In this document: positions 50,561-59,669 of the stretch, piece after piece
Layout of the letters: each line of letters starts with the position of its first letter
Position numbering within the stretch: the first letter of the stretch is position 1
Assembly (NCBI GenBank): GCA_019973575.1
Contig: BPUI01000003.1
Coordinates: 372,001 to 436,000 of the forward strand
Reading direction: 5' to 3'
Source of the DNA: Gemmatimonadetes bacterium T265
GTDB lineage: Bacteria; Gemmatimonadota; Gemmatimonadetes; Gemmatimonadales; Gemmatimonadaceae
DNA: 64,000 nt
The notes under the pieces: model-generated
Databases searched by the model: none
What the model saw: the letters and a program-made list of their open reading frames with translations, nothing else
Told to the model about the DNA's origin: nothing
Position numbers and translations under genes: made by a program

Positions 50561-50962
50561 CTAGATCCAGACGTCGTTCGGCGCCGTCCGCTCGCCGCCG
50601 GCCTGCCCCGTGTTCACTACCCCGCGTGGCTCGACGAGCAGCAGCTTCACCTCCCGCGCCGCGAACGGCTTGTGCTCGACGCCGCGGGGCACGACGAACA
50701 GCTCCCCCGGCCGCACCACGACCGCGCCGTCGCGGAAGTCGATGCGCAGCTCCCCCTCGAGCACGAGGAACGCCTCGTCGGTCTCCGCGTGGTCGTGCCA
50801 GACGAAGTCGCCTTCGATGCGGACGACCTTGAACTGGTAGTCGTTCAGCTCGGCCACGACGCGCGGCGCCCACTGGCCGTCGATGAGCCCGGCCTTTGCC
50901 GCGAGGTTGATCGCCTGGTAGGGCGTCGTGGTCGCGTTCGCGTCCGTCGCGCGGCTCGACAT
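50561..50962 (-). CDS. Small cupin-domain protein
   Basis: This 133-residue single cupin has WHDHAETDEAFLVLEGELRI as motif 1, with two His and a Glu as ligands, and GELFVVPRGVEHKPFAAREV as motif 2 with the third His. KAGLIDGQWAPRVVAELNDY at the N-terminus is typical of a frequent small-cupin group next to AraC or VOC genes. It probably binds a metal and a small compound. It leads a run of four same-strand genes. The ATG at 50962 is a sound start. Confidence 0.9.
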   Translation of the reverse strand: MSSRATDANATTTPYQAINLAAKAGLIDGQWAPRVVAELNDYQFKVVRIEGDFVWHDHAETDEAFLVLEGELRIDFRDGAVVVRPGELFVVPRGVEHKPFAAREVKLLLVEPRGVVNTGQAGGERTAPNDVWI

Positions 50963-51130
50963 GAGGAAGAGGAGAGATGAAGTTCACGTCCGTCCCGCCC
51001 GCGCGCTCGGCAACCGCCGGGGCGCGGCATGCACCGGCCGAACGGGACAGGACGGCCGTACGTAACGATGATACAAGCGCGCGCCCCGTACGTTCGGACG
51101 TGCTGGGCCCCGTATTCCTCCCGACCGCCT

Positions 51131-54100
51131 ATGCGCCGTACCCCGTGTCGTCCGCCCGGTCCCCTGCCGCGCCGCTTCGCCCGGTGTGGTGGATGTCTGG
51201 TACTCACCGCGACACTGCTGACGATGCTGCTGACCGCACCGGCGACGCGGACGGGCACGGTCGCGCACGCGCAGCCCACGCCGCGCGGCGTGAATGGGGG
51301 CGGAGCGGGTGCGGTGGATCCACGCCTCTACGCCGGGCTGACGTGGCGGAACCTTGGCCCGTTTCGGGCGGGCCGCGTCGCCGCCGTCACCGGCGCGATC
51401 GGGCAGCCCGGGGTGTTCTACGCCGGGATGCCCGCGGGCGGCGTCTGGAAGACGACCAGCGCGGGCGCGACGTGGTACCCCGTGTTCGACAGCATCCGGC
51501 AGGTGTCCTCCATCGGTGCGATCGAGGCCGCCCCCTCCGACCCCAACGTCGTGTACGCCGGGACCGGCGACATGGCCGTCGGCGGCGCGATCAACGAGGG
51601 CAACGGCGTCTACGTGTCGCGCGACGCGGGGCGGAGCTGGCGGCACGTCGGGCTGGTCGGCTCCAAACAAATCCCGTCGATCCTCGTCGATCCGCGCGAC
51701 GCCAATACCGTGCTCGTCGCCGCACAGGGCGACCTGCACGCGCGCAGCGACGCCCGGGGGGTATTCCGCAGCACGGACGGCGGCACGACCTGGTCGCGCA
51801 CCCTGTTCGTCGACGACCGCACCGGCGTGCAGAAGCTCGCCCGCGCGTACGACGTGCCCGACGTGATCTTCGCGACCACCGTGCGCCACTACACGCCGCC
51901 CCGCGTCGCGGCGGCCGCGACGCCGGCGGCGCCGAGTCCGCCGCCGGAGGACGCCGCGCGCAGCGGCACCGCGCTGTACAAATCCACCGACGGCGGCGCG
52001 ACGTGGCACGAACTCACGGGCGGAGGCCTGCCACGACTCGCGGGACGCACCTCGGTCGCGGTCGCCATGCACACGCGCGGCGCCCGCGTCTTCCTCGTCA
52101 CGAACACGGGGCTGTTTCGGTCCGACGACGGCGGGTCGACCTGGCGACAGGTCGCGGCCGACGACGCGCGCATCCGCAACGGCCAGGGCGGCTACAACTG
52201 CGGCGTCTACGTCGACCCGCAGAACCCCGACGTGGTCTACACCATCGGGACGTCGAGCTACCGGTCGACGGACGGCGGCCTCACGTTCACGGGGTTCAAG
52301 GGCGCGCCCGGCGGCGACGACCCGCAGCAGCTCTGGATCGACCCGACCGACGGCCGGCGCATGCTGTTAGGCCTCGACCAGGGCGCGGTCGTGACCTTCG
52401 ACGGCGGCGCCGCGTGGAGTTCCTGGTACAACCAGTCGACGGAGCAGATCTACCACCTCTCGGCGGACAACTCCTTCCCCTACTGGGTCTACGGCACCCA
52501 GCAGGACGCGGGCGCGATCCGGACGCGCGCCCGCGGCAACCTCGGCGCGATCACGCCGCTCGACTGGAACCCGGTGCCCGGCTGGGAGTGGGGGACCATC
52601 GTCGCCGACCCGCGCGACCCGAACACGGTCTTCGCGAGCGGGAACGGCATCGTGCGCATCGCCTACCCGAGCGAGCAGTGGATCAACGTCAGCCCGTCGG
52701 CCGACCCCGCGGCGACGCTGCGGACGACGAGCTCGCAGCCCATCGCGTTCGCCCCGACCGGCCCGCACACGCTCCTCGCGGGCTTCCAGTCGCTCTGGTC
52801 GACCGCCGACGCCGGCGCCCACTGGCGCCGCATCAGCCCCGACCTCACCGTCCGCGCCGCCCCGGGGAGCACGATCGCCGACTCGACCGTCGGCACGCGC
52901 GGCGCCATCGAGTCGTTCTCGGCGTCTCCCGTTGCGGCCGGGACGATCTGGGTCGGCGCGAGCACCGGCCCCGTGCGCCTCACGCGGGACGGCGGGACGA
53001 CGTGGACCGACGTCTCCGTCCCGTCCGCGCCGGACGGACCGCGCGTGAACGTCGCCGTCGAAGCCTCCCACTTCGACGCGGCGACCGCGTACGTCGCCGT
53101 CGACGACCACGTCGCGGGGGACTACGGCGTGTACGTCTACCGCACGCGGGACGCCGGGCGGACGTGGACCGCGATCACGACGGGGCTGCCCGTCGGCGAG
53201 GTGAGCGGCAGCGTCGTGCGCGTGGTGCGCGAGGACCCGCAGCAGCGCGGACTGCTCTTCGCCGGCACCGAGAGTGGCGTGTTCGTCTCGTTCGACGACG
53301 GCGACCACTGGCAGTCGCTCGCGCTCAACCTGCCTAACACGTCCTACCGCGACCTCACGGTCAAGGACCACGACCTGATCGCGGCCACGTACGGCCGCGG
53401 CTTCTGGGTGTTGGACGACATCTCGACGCTGCGGCAGCTGGCCCGGGGCGGGGCCGCGATCGCGCGGGAGCCGGTGCATCTGTTCGCGCCGGGCGACGCC
53501 GTGCGCGTGCGGCGCAACGTGAACGCGGACACGCCGTTCCCGCCGGAGGTGCCGCAGGCGCCCAACCCGCCGGACGGCGTGATCGTCGACTACTGGCTCG
53601 CGCGGCCGGCCGCCCGCGTGGCCCTCGACGTGCTCGACAGCGTGGGCCGCGTCGTCCGGCACCTGTCGAGCACCCCCGAGCCGCCGGTCGCCGAGGCCGC
53701 GCGTCCGCCCCATCCGAACTTCTGGATCGCGCCGCCCCTGGCGCTCTCGACGGCCGCGGGGACGAACCGCACGCACTGGGACCTGCGCCACGACGCACCG
53801 CCGGCCTTCCATCACACCTACGAGATCAACGCCAACCCGGAGCGCACCCCGCCCTCGCCGGAAGGGGTCCTCGCCCTGCCCGGGGCCTACACGCTTCGCC
53901 TCACGGTGGACGGCCGCCGCGTGTCGCGGACCGTGACCGTGCGGCCCGACCCGCGGTCGACCACGCCACCCGAGGCGCTCCGCGCGCAACACGAGCTCCA
54001 ACTGCGCATCGCCGCGGCGCTCGCCGCGACGACGGCCGGGCGGGAGGAGGCGCTCGCGCTGCAGGCGCTGGTCCGGCAGGGCGCGGGACCGGGCGCCGCC

Positions 54101-54451
54101 GCGGACGTCGCGGCGGCGTCGACCGCGTTCAGTGCGCGCGTCGACACGGCGGTCGGCACCCTCGACCGCGGGCGGGGCCGCGCGCCGGGCGGCGGGCCGC
54201 CGCCCCCAAGCTTCACCGCACTCGACGCGGCCCTGACCGCCCAGCTCAACGCCCAGGACCTCGGCGATCTGGCCCCCACGCCCGCGGCGCTCGCCGCCTT
54301 CGCGCAGTCGTGCACGGAGCTCCAGGCCGCGACCGCCGCGTGGGCGTCCCTGCGCGGGTCGGCGCTCGACGAGGTGAACGCGACGCGGTCCGCCCGGCAC
54401 CTCGCGCCCATCCGGACGCCCGCCTCGCGGATCCCGGCCCCGCCGTGTTAG
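51131..54451 (+). CDS. Large secreted BNR/sortilin-like beta-propeller protein
   Basis: This 1106-residue exported protein begins with a signal peptide (RRFARCGGCLVLTATLLTML to a likely AHAQP cleavage site). The body has many BNR/Asp-box repeats typical of glycosidase or Vps10-type propellers: GVWKTTSAGATWYPVF, GVFRSTDGGTTWSRTL, ALYKSTDGGATWHELT, GLFRSDDGGSTWRQVA, YRTRDAGRTWTAIT and VSFDDGDHWQSLA. A C-terminal ~250-residue part with HLFAPGDAVRVRRN and NRTHWDLRHDAPPAF resembles the extra domain in these proteins. Such proteins are abundant in Gemmatimonadota and Acidobacteriota, with unclear activity. The ATG at 51131 puts the signal peptide in place; others lie upstream at 51029 and 51071. 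Its TAG stop lies in a GTTAGGC motif. Confidence 0.88.
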   Translation: MRRTPCRPPGPLPRRFARCGGCLVLTATLLTMLLTAPATRTGTVAHAQPTPRGVNGGGAGAVDPRLYAGLTWRNLGPFRAGRVAAVTGAIGQPGVFYAGMPAGGVWKTTSAGATWYPVFDSIRQVSSIGAIEAAPSDPNVVYAGTGDMAVGGAINEGNGVYVSRDAGRSWRHVGLVGSKQIPSILVDPRDANTVLVAAQGDLHARSDARGVFRSTDGGTTWSRTLFVDDRTGVQKLARAYDVPDVIFATTVRHYTPPRVAAAATPAAPSPPPEDAARSGTALYKSTDGGATWHELTGGGLPRLAGRTSVAVAMHTRGARVFLVTNTGLFRSDDGGSTWRQVAADDARIRNGQGGYNCGVYVDPQNPDVVYTIGTSSYRSTDGGLTFTGFKGAPGGDDPQQLWIDPTDGRRMLLGLDQGAVVTFDGGAAWSSWYNQSTEQIYHLSADNSFPYWVYGTQQDAGAIRTRARGNLGAITPLDWNPVPGWEWGTIVADPRDPNTVFASGNGIVRIAYPSEQWINVSPSADPAATLRTTSSQPIAFAPTGPHTLLAGFQSLWSTADAGAHWRRISPDLTVRAAPGSTIADSTVGTRGAIESFSASPVAAGTIWVGASTGPVRLTRDGGTTWTDVSVPSAPDGPRVNVAVEASHFDAATAYVAVDDHVAGDYGVYVYRTRDAGRTWTAITTGLPVGEVSGSVVRVVREDPQQRGLLFAGTESGVFVSFDDGDHWQSLALNLPNTSYRDLTVKDHDLIAATYGRGFWVLDDISTLRQLARGGAAIAREPVHLFAPGDAVRVRRNVNADTPFPPEVPQAPNPPDGVIVDYWLARPAARVALDVLDSVGRVVRHLSSTPEPPVAEAARPPHPNFWIAPPLALSTAAGTNRTHWDLRHDAPPAFHHTYEINANPERTPPSPEGVLALPGAYTLRLTVDGRRVSRTVTVRPDPRSTTPPEALRAQHELQLRIAAALAATTAGREEALALQALVRQGAGPGAAADVAAASTAFSARVDTAVGTLDRGRGRAPGGGPPPPSFTALDAALTAQLNAQDLGDLAPTPAALAAFAQSCTELQAATAAWASLRGSALDEVNATRSARHLAPIRTPASRIPAPPC

Positions 54452-54492
54452 GCCATCGTGCCCCGGGCGGCGGGACGGTCAGGGTACGTCCG

Positions 54493-54990
54493 TCACGGCG
54501 CGTTGGTCCGGACGCGCATCTCGGCCACGAGCCACCGCCGATCGGGCCCGCGCTGCCACCGCGCGCTGTACGGTCCGCTCACGCCCTGCTCCGGAATCTC
54601 CCACTCCCCCTCCTCGCTCGCCGTACTGTCGGACGCGACGCGGACCACGGACGGCCGCAGGGCATAGCTCGTGACGCCCACGTCCATCCACCCCGCGATG
54701 TAGGCCGCGATGGCGCGCTCTGGGGGGAACGCCCCCGCGTTGCCCGGCACCTCGAGCGTGGGGCGGGGCGCGAGCGCGCGGGCCATCGCCGCGCTGTCGC
54801 GGGCCGCGTGCGCGGCGGCGAAGACGCGTCGCGCGCTGTCGAGCTGCGCCTTCACCGCGGCCGTGTCGAGCGCGCCGCGTTGCGCGCGGGCCGGGGCCGC
54901 CGCCGCGACCAGGGCGGCGGCGAGAACCGCGGAGCGGCCGAGCCGTGCGGCCGACGCCGGACCACGGCGGGGTGGGCAGAAGGCAGCCAC
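54493..54990 (-). CDS. Secreted DUF4440-like protein
   Basis: This 165-residue protein has a clear signal peptide (RLGRSAVLAAALVAAAAPAR ending AQRG) and an NTF2-like DUF4440 domain: LDSARRVFAAAHAARDSAAM, IAAYIAGWMDVGVTSYALRP and RWQRGPDRRWLVAEMRVRTN. No catalytic residues can be named. It converges on the BNR-repeat gene, with 41 bases between the stops. It is similar in plan, not in detail, to the lipoprotein at 5028-5555. Confidence 0.87.
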   Translation of the reverse strand: MAAFCPPRRGPASAARLGRSAVLAAALVAAAAPARAQRGALDTAAVKAQLDSARRVFAAAHAARDSAAMARALAPRPTLEVPGNAGAFPPERAIAAYIAGWMDVGVTSYALRPSVVRVASDSTASEEGEWEIPEQGVSGPYSARWQRGPDRRWLVAEMRVRTNAP

Positions 54991-55229
54991 TGGTCAAGTC
55001 CTCCAGGGAAAGGGGATGCGCTGGTATCCGGGCCCGGGCGGCGAGTACGCCAGGGCCGCCGCGACCGCCGCGTGAAACAAACGCCCCGCGCTGCCTAACG
55101 CCAGAGTGCGACCGCGAGCCGTCCGCGCGCGCGCGCGCGATCGCGGGCGGCGGCGGGGCGGGGCGTCCGCCCGCGCCCGACACTTCGACGCCTCGTTAGG
55201 TGGCCGCCCACCAGAGCTCCGATCACGGC

Positions 55230-55985
55230 TCCGGCGTGGATGCGTTACGTCTGACGCCGCGGCTCGCGCGCCGGGGACCGCCGTTAGGCAACGCCGCCCC
55301 GGTCACCCCGCGGAGGTCGGGGACGGGGCGCCCGCTGAAGTGGCCGAACCGCTCCCGCGTCAGCAGCATGACGTACGCGTCCGGTGCAGGAGCGCGGCGA
55401 GCGCGTCCACGTCGTACCGCTCGAACGCCTCGACGTAGCGCGCGACGAGCCACGTCTGCTCGGCCGAGAGCGCCCGCGGCGCCACGGCGGGTTGTGGGCG
55501 GCGAGCGTCGCGCGGGCGCGCTGCGCGGCGCTGTTCACCGCCGCCACGCTCATCCCCAGACACGCCGCCGTCTCGGCCGCCGACCAGTCGAGCACCTGGG
55601 TGAGGAGCAGCACCGCGCGCGCCTCGGGGTCGCAGCCCGACGCGGCCGGCAGCGCCATCGCGTCCGGGATCGGCTCGACCCAGTGCGCGCGCGGGTGCTG
55701 GGTGAGCACGACGTCGTCGCGCACGACGCCCGGCGCGTCGGAGCACTCGATCGGGCGCACGCGCCGGCGCGCGCCCGCCGCCAGCGCGTCGAGGCAGACG
55801 TTGGTCGCGACGTGCGTGAGCCACGTCTGGAGCGAGGCCCGCGCCTCGAAGCGCCCGATCCCCTTCCAGGCCCGGAACATCGCCTCGTGCACCGCGTCCT
55901 CCGCGTCGACCACGGAGCCGAGCATGCGGTAGCAGTGGCCGGTGAGGGCGGGGCGGTACTGTTCGAACTGGAGAGCGGCGGACAT
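55230..55985 (-). pseudogene. ECF sigma factor (SigJ/ECF-SnoaL type), frameshifted
   Basis: The start is normal for an ECF sigma with a SnoaL tail: FEQYRPALTGHCYRMLGSVV, DAEDAVHEAMFRAWKGIGRF and TWLTHVATNVCLDALAAGAR; region 4 (LLTQVLDWSAAETAACLGMS) is also present. Near 55490 the frame changes: the expected linker ALSAEQTWLVARYVEAFERY then DVDALAALLH continues in a second frame, and DAYVMLLTRERFGHFSGRPV in a third. Between the second and third parts much of the SnoaL domain is missing. With at least two frameshifts and a deletion, the factor is unlikely to work as in its relatives, although a sigma part of ~170 residues could be produced. Confidence 0.72.
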
Positions 55986-56165
55986 GGGCCTACGGTACTA
56001 CCCCGCGGGAGGGCGCACCACGGGCGGACCGGCGCGCCGGGTCGTCACCGCCTGCCCGACGGGCGGCGCCCACACCTTCACGGCCGCGTAGGTACGGCGG
56101 CGTAAGTCCACGCGCGCCCCCCCCTCCACCGCCCTCCTCGGTCCGCCTAACGTTGCCGGCCGCCC

Positions 56166-57074
56166 TCAGTTCGTGACGACGAGCCCGATCGAGGTGGCCA
56201 CGAACTCGCCGGCCACCAGCTTCAGGTGGTGCCCCTGCCGGTAGTAGGGCGGGACGTCGTGGTACTGGTCGACCGCGCCCGCGCCCGGGTTGAGGTTCAG
56301 CGTGATCTGGTGCCCCGCCTTCCGCAGCCGGTCCGCGAGCGCGAGGATGTCCCGCCGCCGGTAGAGGACCGTCGGGAACCCGGTCATCGTCCGCGTGTTC
56401 GACAACACGTTGTACTCCGTCGTGTGCACCGCGACGCCGCCCGGCTTGAGGCAGCGCAGACTGTTCTCCACGAACCTCATCCCGGCCTTCAGGGAGCCGA
56501 GGTGCTCCAGCGAGCACGACGACCAGGTGAAGTCGAAATCCCGCAGGTCCGGGTCGATCCGGGTCATGTCCATCGCGCGGTAGGTGACCGCCCGCCGGAA
56601 CCGCTCGGGGTCGCAGATACCCGCACCGTTTAGCGCCTCCAGGGTGCTCGCGTGCTGGTCGCTCGCGACCCAGCCCGCGCTCTTCGCGTCCTCGACGGGC
56701 AGGTCGGTCGCGACGACCCGGCACCCCAGGTCCGCCATCACCGCCGTCAGCGGCTCGGTCCCGACCCCGAAGCCGAGGCCCCGCATGCCGTCGCGGAGCA
56801 GCCCGCGCTGCTGCAACACCTCGAGGATGTAGACCCACTCCCAGAGTTTGCGGTTGTAGCGGTGGTGCGCGGGGGCCGGGTCCATCTTCATCCGCAGGCA
56901 CCACGCGCGGTACAACGGCGACTCGCACTGCCCCTGGGTCGCCAGCTGCGAGACCGGGTGCTCCAGGGTGGGCTCGCCGCCATCCACCGGCCCGACGCGC
57001 CGCGGGAGCGACACGTTCGACACGCGGTCGCGGATGGCCTTCGCGACGGATTTCACGCGAGCAACGGATGTCAT
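56166..57074 (-). CDS. SAM-dependent methyltransferase of the glycan cluster
   Basis: This 302-residue protein is a class I methyltransferase. GMRGLGFGVGTEPLTAVMAD is motif I, CRVVATDLPVEDAKSAGWVA follows, and FTWSSCSLEHLGSLKAGMRF plus SLRCLKPGGVAVHTTEYNVL fill motifs II-III. The N-terminal ~85 residues, with YRAWCLRMKMDPAPAHHRYN, suggest a sugar or lipid acceptor as in surface polysaccharide clusters. It is divergent from the sugar kinase. The ATG at 57074 is preferred to the longer open frame. A GTTAGGC copy lies 15 bases beyond its stop (56145). Confidence 0.85.
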   Translation of the reverse strand: MTSVARVKSVAKAIRDRVSNVSLPRRVGPVDGGEPTLEHPVSQLATQGQCESPLYRAWCLRMKMDPAPAHHRYNRKLWEWVYILEVLQQRGLLRDGMRGLGFGVGTEPLTAVMADLGCRVVATDLPVEDAKSAGWVASDQHASTLEALNGAGICDPERFRRAVTYRAMDMTRIDPDLRDFDFTWSSCSLEHLGSLKAGMRFVENSLRCLKPGGVAVHTTEYNVLSNTRTMTGFPTVLYRRRDILALADRLRKAGHQITLNLNPGAGAVDQYHDVPPYYRQGHHLKLVAGEFVATSIGLVVTN

Positions 57075-57149
57075 GATCTCTGATGGTGCGGCGGCAGAGC
57101 GGGGCGCGCGCCGGCGGTCGAGGCCGGCCTGCACGCCCGCGCGGGGATC

Positions 57150-57165
57150 GTATCGGGATAGATAC
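57150..57165. repeat. Small inverted repeat in divergent spacer
   Basis: GTATC, six bases, GATAC forms a 5-6-5 inverted repeat in the spacer between the methyltransferase and the sugar kinase. An AT-richer patch follows. It may be an operator; there is no further support. Confidence 0.3.
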
Positions 57166-57322
57166 AACGGTCGCGGCTTTCTAGAAGACTCCTTTCGGTA
57201 GAGGTTGGAGCCATGGAGCGACTGTCACGACAGCAGCGGCTTCCACCGGAGGTGTGGGAGCGGACCGCCCGGCCGACGCGCGAAGTTCGCGCGCGCGCCC
57301 TGCCCCGCTCCGCCGCGCCCGC

Positions 57323-58315
57323 ATGACGCCGCGCGGCGCGGCGGCGCACCCGGAGGTCGTCACCGTCACCCCGAACCCGGCGCTCGACTGGGCGCTCGCC
57401 GTCCCCGACTTCATGCCCGGCGCGGTCAACCGCGTCACCGCGGAGCGGCTCACCGCAGGCGGCAAGGGAATCAACGTCGCCGCCGCGCTCGCCGGCTACG
57501 GCCATCGGGTGGCCGTGACCGGCCTCCTCGGCGACGCGAACGCGGGCGAGTTCGACGCCCTCTTTGCGCGCGCGGGCATCCGCGACGAGTGCGTCCGCGT
57601 GCGCGGCAACACGCGCGTCGCGATCAAGATCACCGACCCCACGCGCCGCCAGACGACCGACGTGAACGCGGCGGGACCGCCGGCGACCGCGGACGACCTT
57701 GCTCGACTGCTCGCCCGCGTGGCCGCGCTCGCGGCCGCGCCCACGCCGTGGTTCGTGCTCGCCGGCAGTCTGCCACCCGGCGTTCCGCCGACGCTCTACC
57801 GCGACCTCGTGCGCACGCTCACGGCCGCGGGCCACAGCGTCGTGCTCGACGCGAGCGGCGACGCGCTCCGCCACGCGCTCGACGCTCTGCCGGCCGAGGT
57901 CGCGGCGCACCCAGCCCCGACGGTCCTCAAGCCGAACGTCCACGAACTCGAGGCGCTCGTCGGCAGGCCGCTGCCGACGCGTGACGCCGTCGCCGCCGTC
58001 GCGCGCGCCTACCTCGCCCGCGGGGTCGAACTCGTCGCCGTCTCGCTCGGCGAGGACGGCGCGCTCTTCGTCGGCCGCGACGCGATCGTCCTGGCGCGCC
58101 CGCCGCAGGTCGCCGTGCGGACCACCGTGGGGGCGGGCGACGCGATGGTCGCCGGGATCCTCGCCGGGCGGCTCCGCGGCCTTCCGTTCGACGAGGTGGC
58201 CCGCCTCGCGACCGCGTTCGCCGTCCACGCGATCGCCGATGTGGAACCGGGCGCCTCGCCCGCGGCGGCCATCGACGCCTTACGCGACCGCGTCGAGGTG
58301 CGCGACCTCGGCTGA
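57323..58315 (+). CDS. PfkB-family sugar kinase (1-phosphofructokinase type)
   Basis: This 330-residue ribokinase-fold enzyme has TVTPNPALDWALAVPDFMPG and LTAGGKGINVAAALAGYGHR, the marks of the 1-phosphofructokinase/tagatose-6-phosphate kinase subgroup. FVLAGSLPPGVPPTLYRDLV, VLKPNVHELEALVGRP and the catalytic TVGAGDAMVAGILAGR follow. It would phosphorylate fructose 1-phosphate or a related sugar phosphate with ATP. No PTS genes are adjacent, so the physiological sugar is open. It has a TTA codon (about 58279) outside the GTTAGGC motif, the only clear such exception I noticed. Convergent with the first glycosyltransferase. Confidence 0.9.
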   Translation: MTPRGAAAHPEVVTVTPNPALDWALAVPDFMPGAVNRVTAERLTAGGKGINVAAALAGYGHRVAVTGLLGDANAGEFDALFARAGIRDECVRVRGNTRVAIKITDPTRRQTTDVNAAGPPATADDLARLLARVAALAAAPTPWFVLAGSLPPGVPPTLYRDLVRTLTAAGHSVVLDASGDALRHALDALPAEVAAHPAPTVLKPNVHELEALVGRPLPTRDAVAAVARAYLARGVELVAVSLGEDGALFVGRDAIVLARPPQVAVRTTVGAGDAMVAGILAGRLRGLPFDEVARLATAFAVHAIADVEPGASPAAAIDALRDRVEVRDLG

Positions 58316-58333
58316 TCCCCGCGCGGCTCCCGA

Positions 58334-59635
58334 TCAGAGCGCGCTGCGGTACGCCGCGACCGTCGCTTCGGCGTACCGCGCCCACGTGAACCGCTCCGCC
58401 CGCGCCAGCGCCCGCGCGGCCAGGTCGGCGCGCCGCGCCGGGTCGCGGTACACGTCGGCGATGGCCTGCGCGAGCGCGTCCGTGTCGCGCGGGTCCACCA
58501 TCAGCCCGGCGTCACCGACCACCTCGGGCAGCGACGACGTGTTGGACGTGATCACCGGCGTCCCGCACTGCATCGCCTCCAGGGGCGGCAGCCCGAAGCC
58601 CTCGTAGTAGGAGGGGAACGCGAACGCGAGCGCCCCGCTGTAGAGCGGCGCGAGGTCCTCGTCGTCCACGTAGCCGGCGAAGAGGATCCGGTCGCGCACG
58701 TCCCGCTGCCGGCCGATCTCCGCGCGAAGCTCCGCGTGCCCGTACTCCCGCGCACCTGTCAGCACCAAACGCAAGTCGGCGATGCGCTCCGCGCGCACCG
58801 CCTCCGCGAACGCGCGGACGAGGCGCGGCAGGTTCTTGTGCGGAAACATCGTCCCGACCGTCAGCACGTACGGCGCGTCGGGGATCCCGTACCGCGCCCG
58901 CACCGCGGCGATGTGTGCGGCGTCGCGGCACGGCCGGAAGCGCGCCGGGTCGGCCGCGAGGTACGTGACGCTCACCCGCTCCGGCGCGAACCCGGGGAAG
59001 GCGTCGAGGAAGTCGCGCCGCGTGTGCTCCGAGATCGTCAGGACGTGGTCGTCCGGCCCGATGCTCTCGAGGATCTCGCGCATCCACTCGACGCCGCCGA
59101 ACTCCGGGTAGATCACCGGGATCAGGTCGAGCACCGTCAGGAAGTACCGCACGCGCCGCGCGCGCGCGCCCCGGGGCGGCAGCGCGTTGAACGGCGAGTG
59201 GAACACGTCGGCCCGCGCGAGCGCGCCGCGGCCGCTCGCGCGGCTGACCGTGTCCAACGCCCGGTTGACGTCGCCGACGACGCGGTTCGCGAGCCGCATC
59301 GGCAGCGCGCCGGTCGCGCTCGCCCCCGTGCGGAGGTGCAGCTCGGCGGTCCGGTCGTACAGCCGTGAGCCGAGGAGCGCGCGCGCCGACACCGGGAACT
59401 CGACGCCGCGGAGCGCGGGGTCCCCGCCGACGTAGGCGAGCGCCGACGCGTGGTACACCTCGGTGCCGAGCGTGAGGCGCACCGCGGGCTCGGCGGCCAG
59501 CGCGCGGATGCTCTGTTCGATGACGCGGTAGATGCCCGCGCGCATCGAGGAGCGCCGCGGCCCCGCCTGCGCGCGGGCGAGGTACGAGATGTCGAGAAAA
59601 ACGCGGACCGGGTCGGATGGCAGGGCGGACGTCAC
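58334..59635 (-). CDS. GT4-family glycosyltransferase
   Basis: This 433-residue GT-B enzyme transfers a sugar from a nucleotide sugar to a growing surface glycan. The N-terminal half has a variable acceptor domain with VFLDISYLARAQAGPRRSSM and YFLTVLDLIPVIYPEFGGVE. The C-terminal donor half has [40 protein letters not shown] with the [11 protein letters not shown] motif, and [20 protein letters not shown]. It is paralogous to the enzymes at 61749 and 63073, with near-identical motifs in the donor half. It is the most downstream member of the minus-strand cluster. Confidence 0.92.
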   Translation of the reverse strand: MTSALPSDPVRVFLDISYLARAQAGPRRSSMRAGIYRVIEQSIRALAAEPAVRLTLGTEVYHASALAYVGGDPALRGVEFPVSARALLGSRLYDRTAELHLRTGASATGALPMRLANRVVGDVNRALDTVSRASGRGALARADVFHSPFNALPPRGARARRVRYFLTVLDLIPVIYPEFGGVEWMREILESIGPDDHVLTISEHTRRDFLDAFPGFAPERVSVTYLAADPARFRPCRDAAHIAAVRARYGIPDAPYVLTVGTMFPHKNLPRLVRAFAEAVRAERIADLRLVLTGAREYGHAELRAEIGRQRDVRDRILFAGYVDDEDLAPLYSGALAFAFPSYYEGFGLPPLEAMQCGTPVITSNTSSLPEVVGDAGLMVDPRDTDALAQAIADVYRDPARRADLAARALARAERFTWARYAEATVAAYRSAL

Positions 59636-59669
59636 GCGCGTGAAGGTAGTCCGGTCCGGTGCGCCGCCG

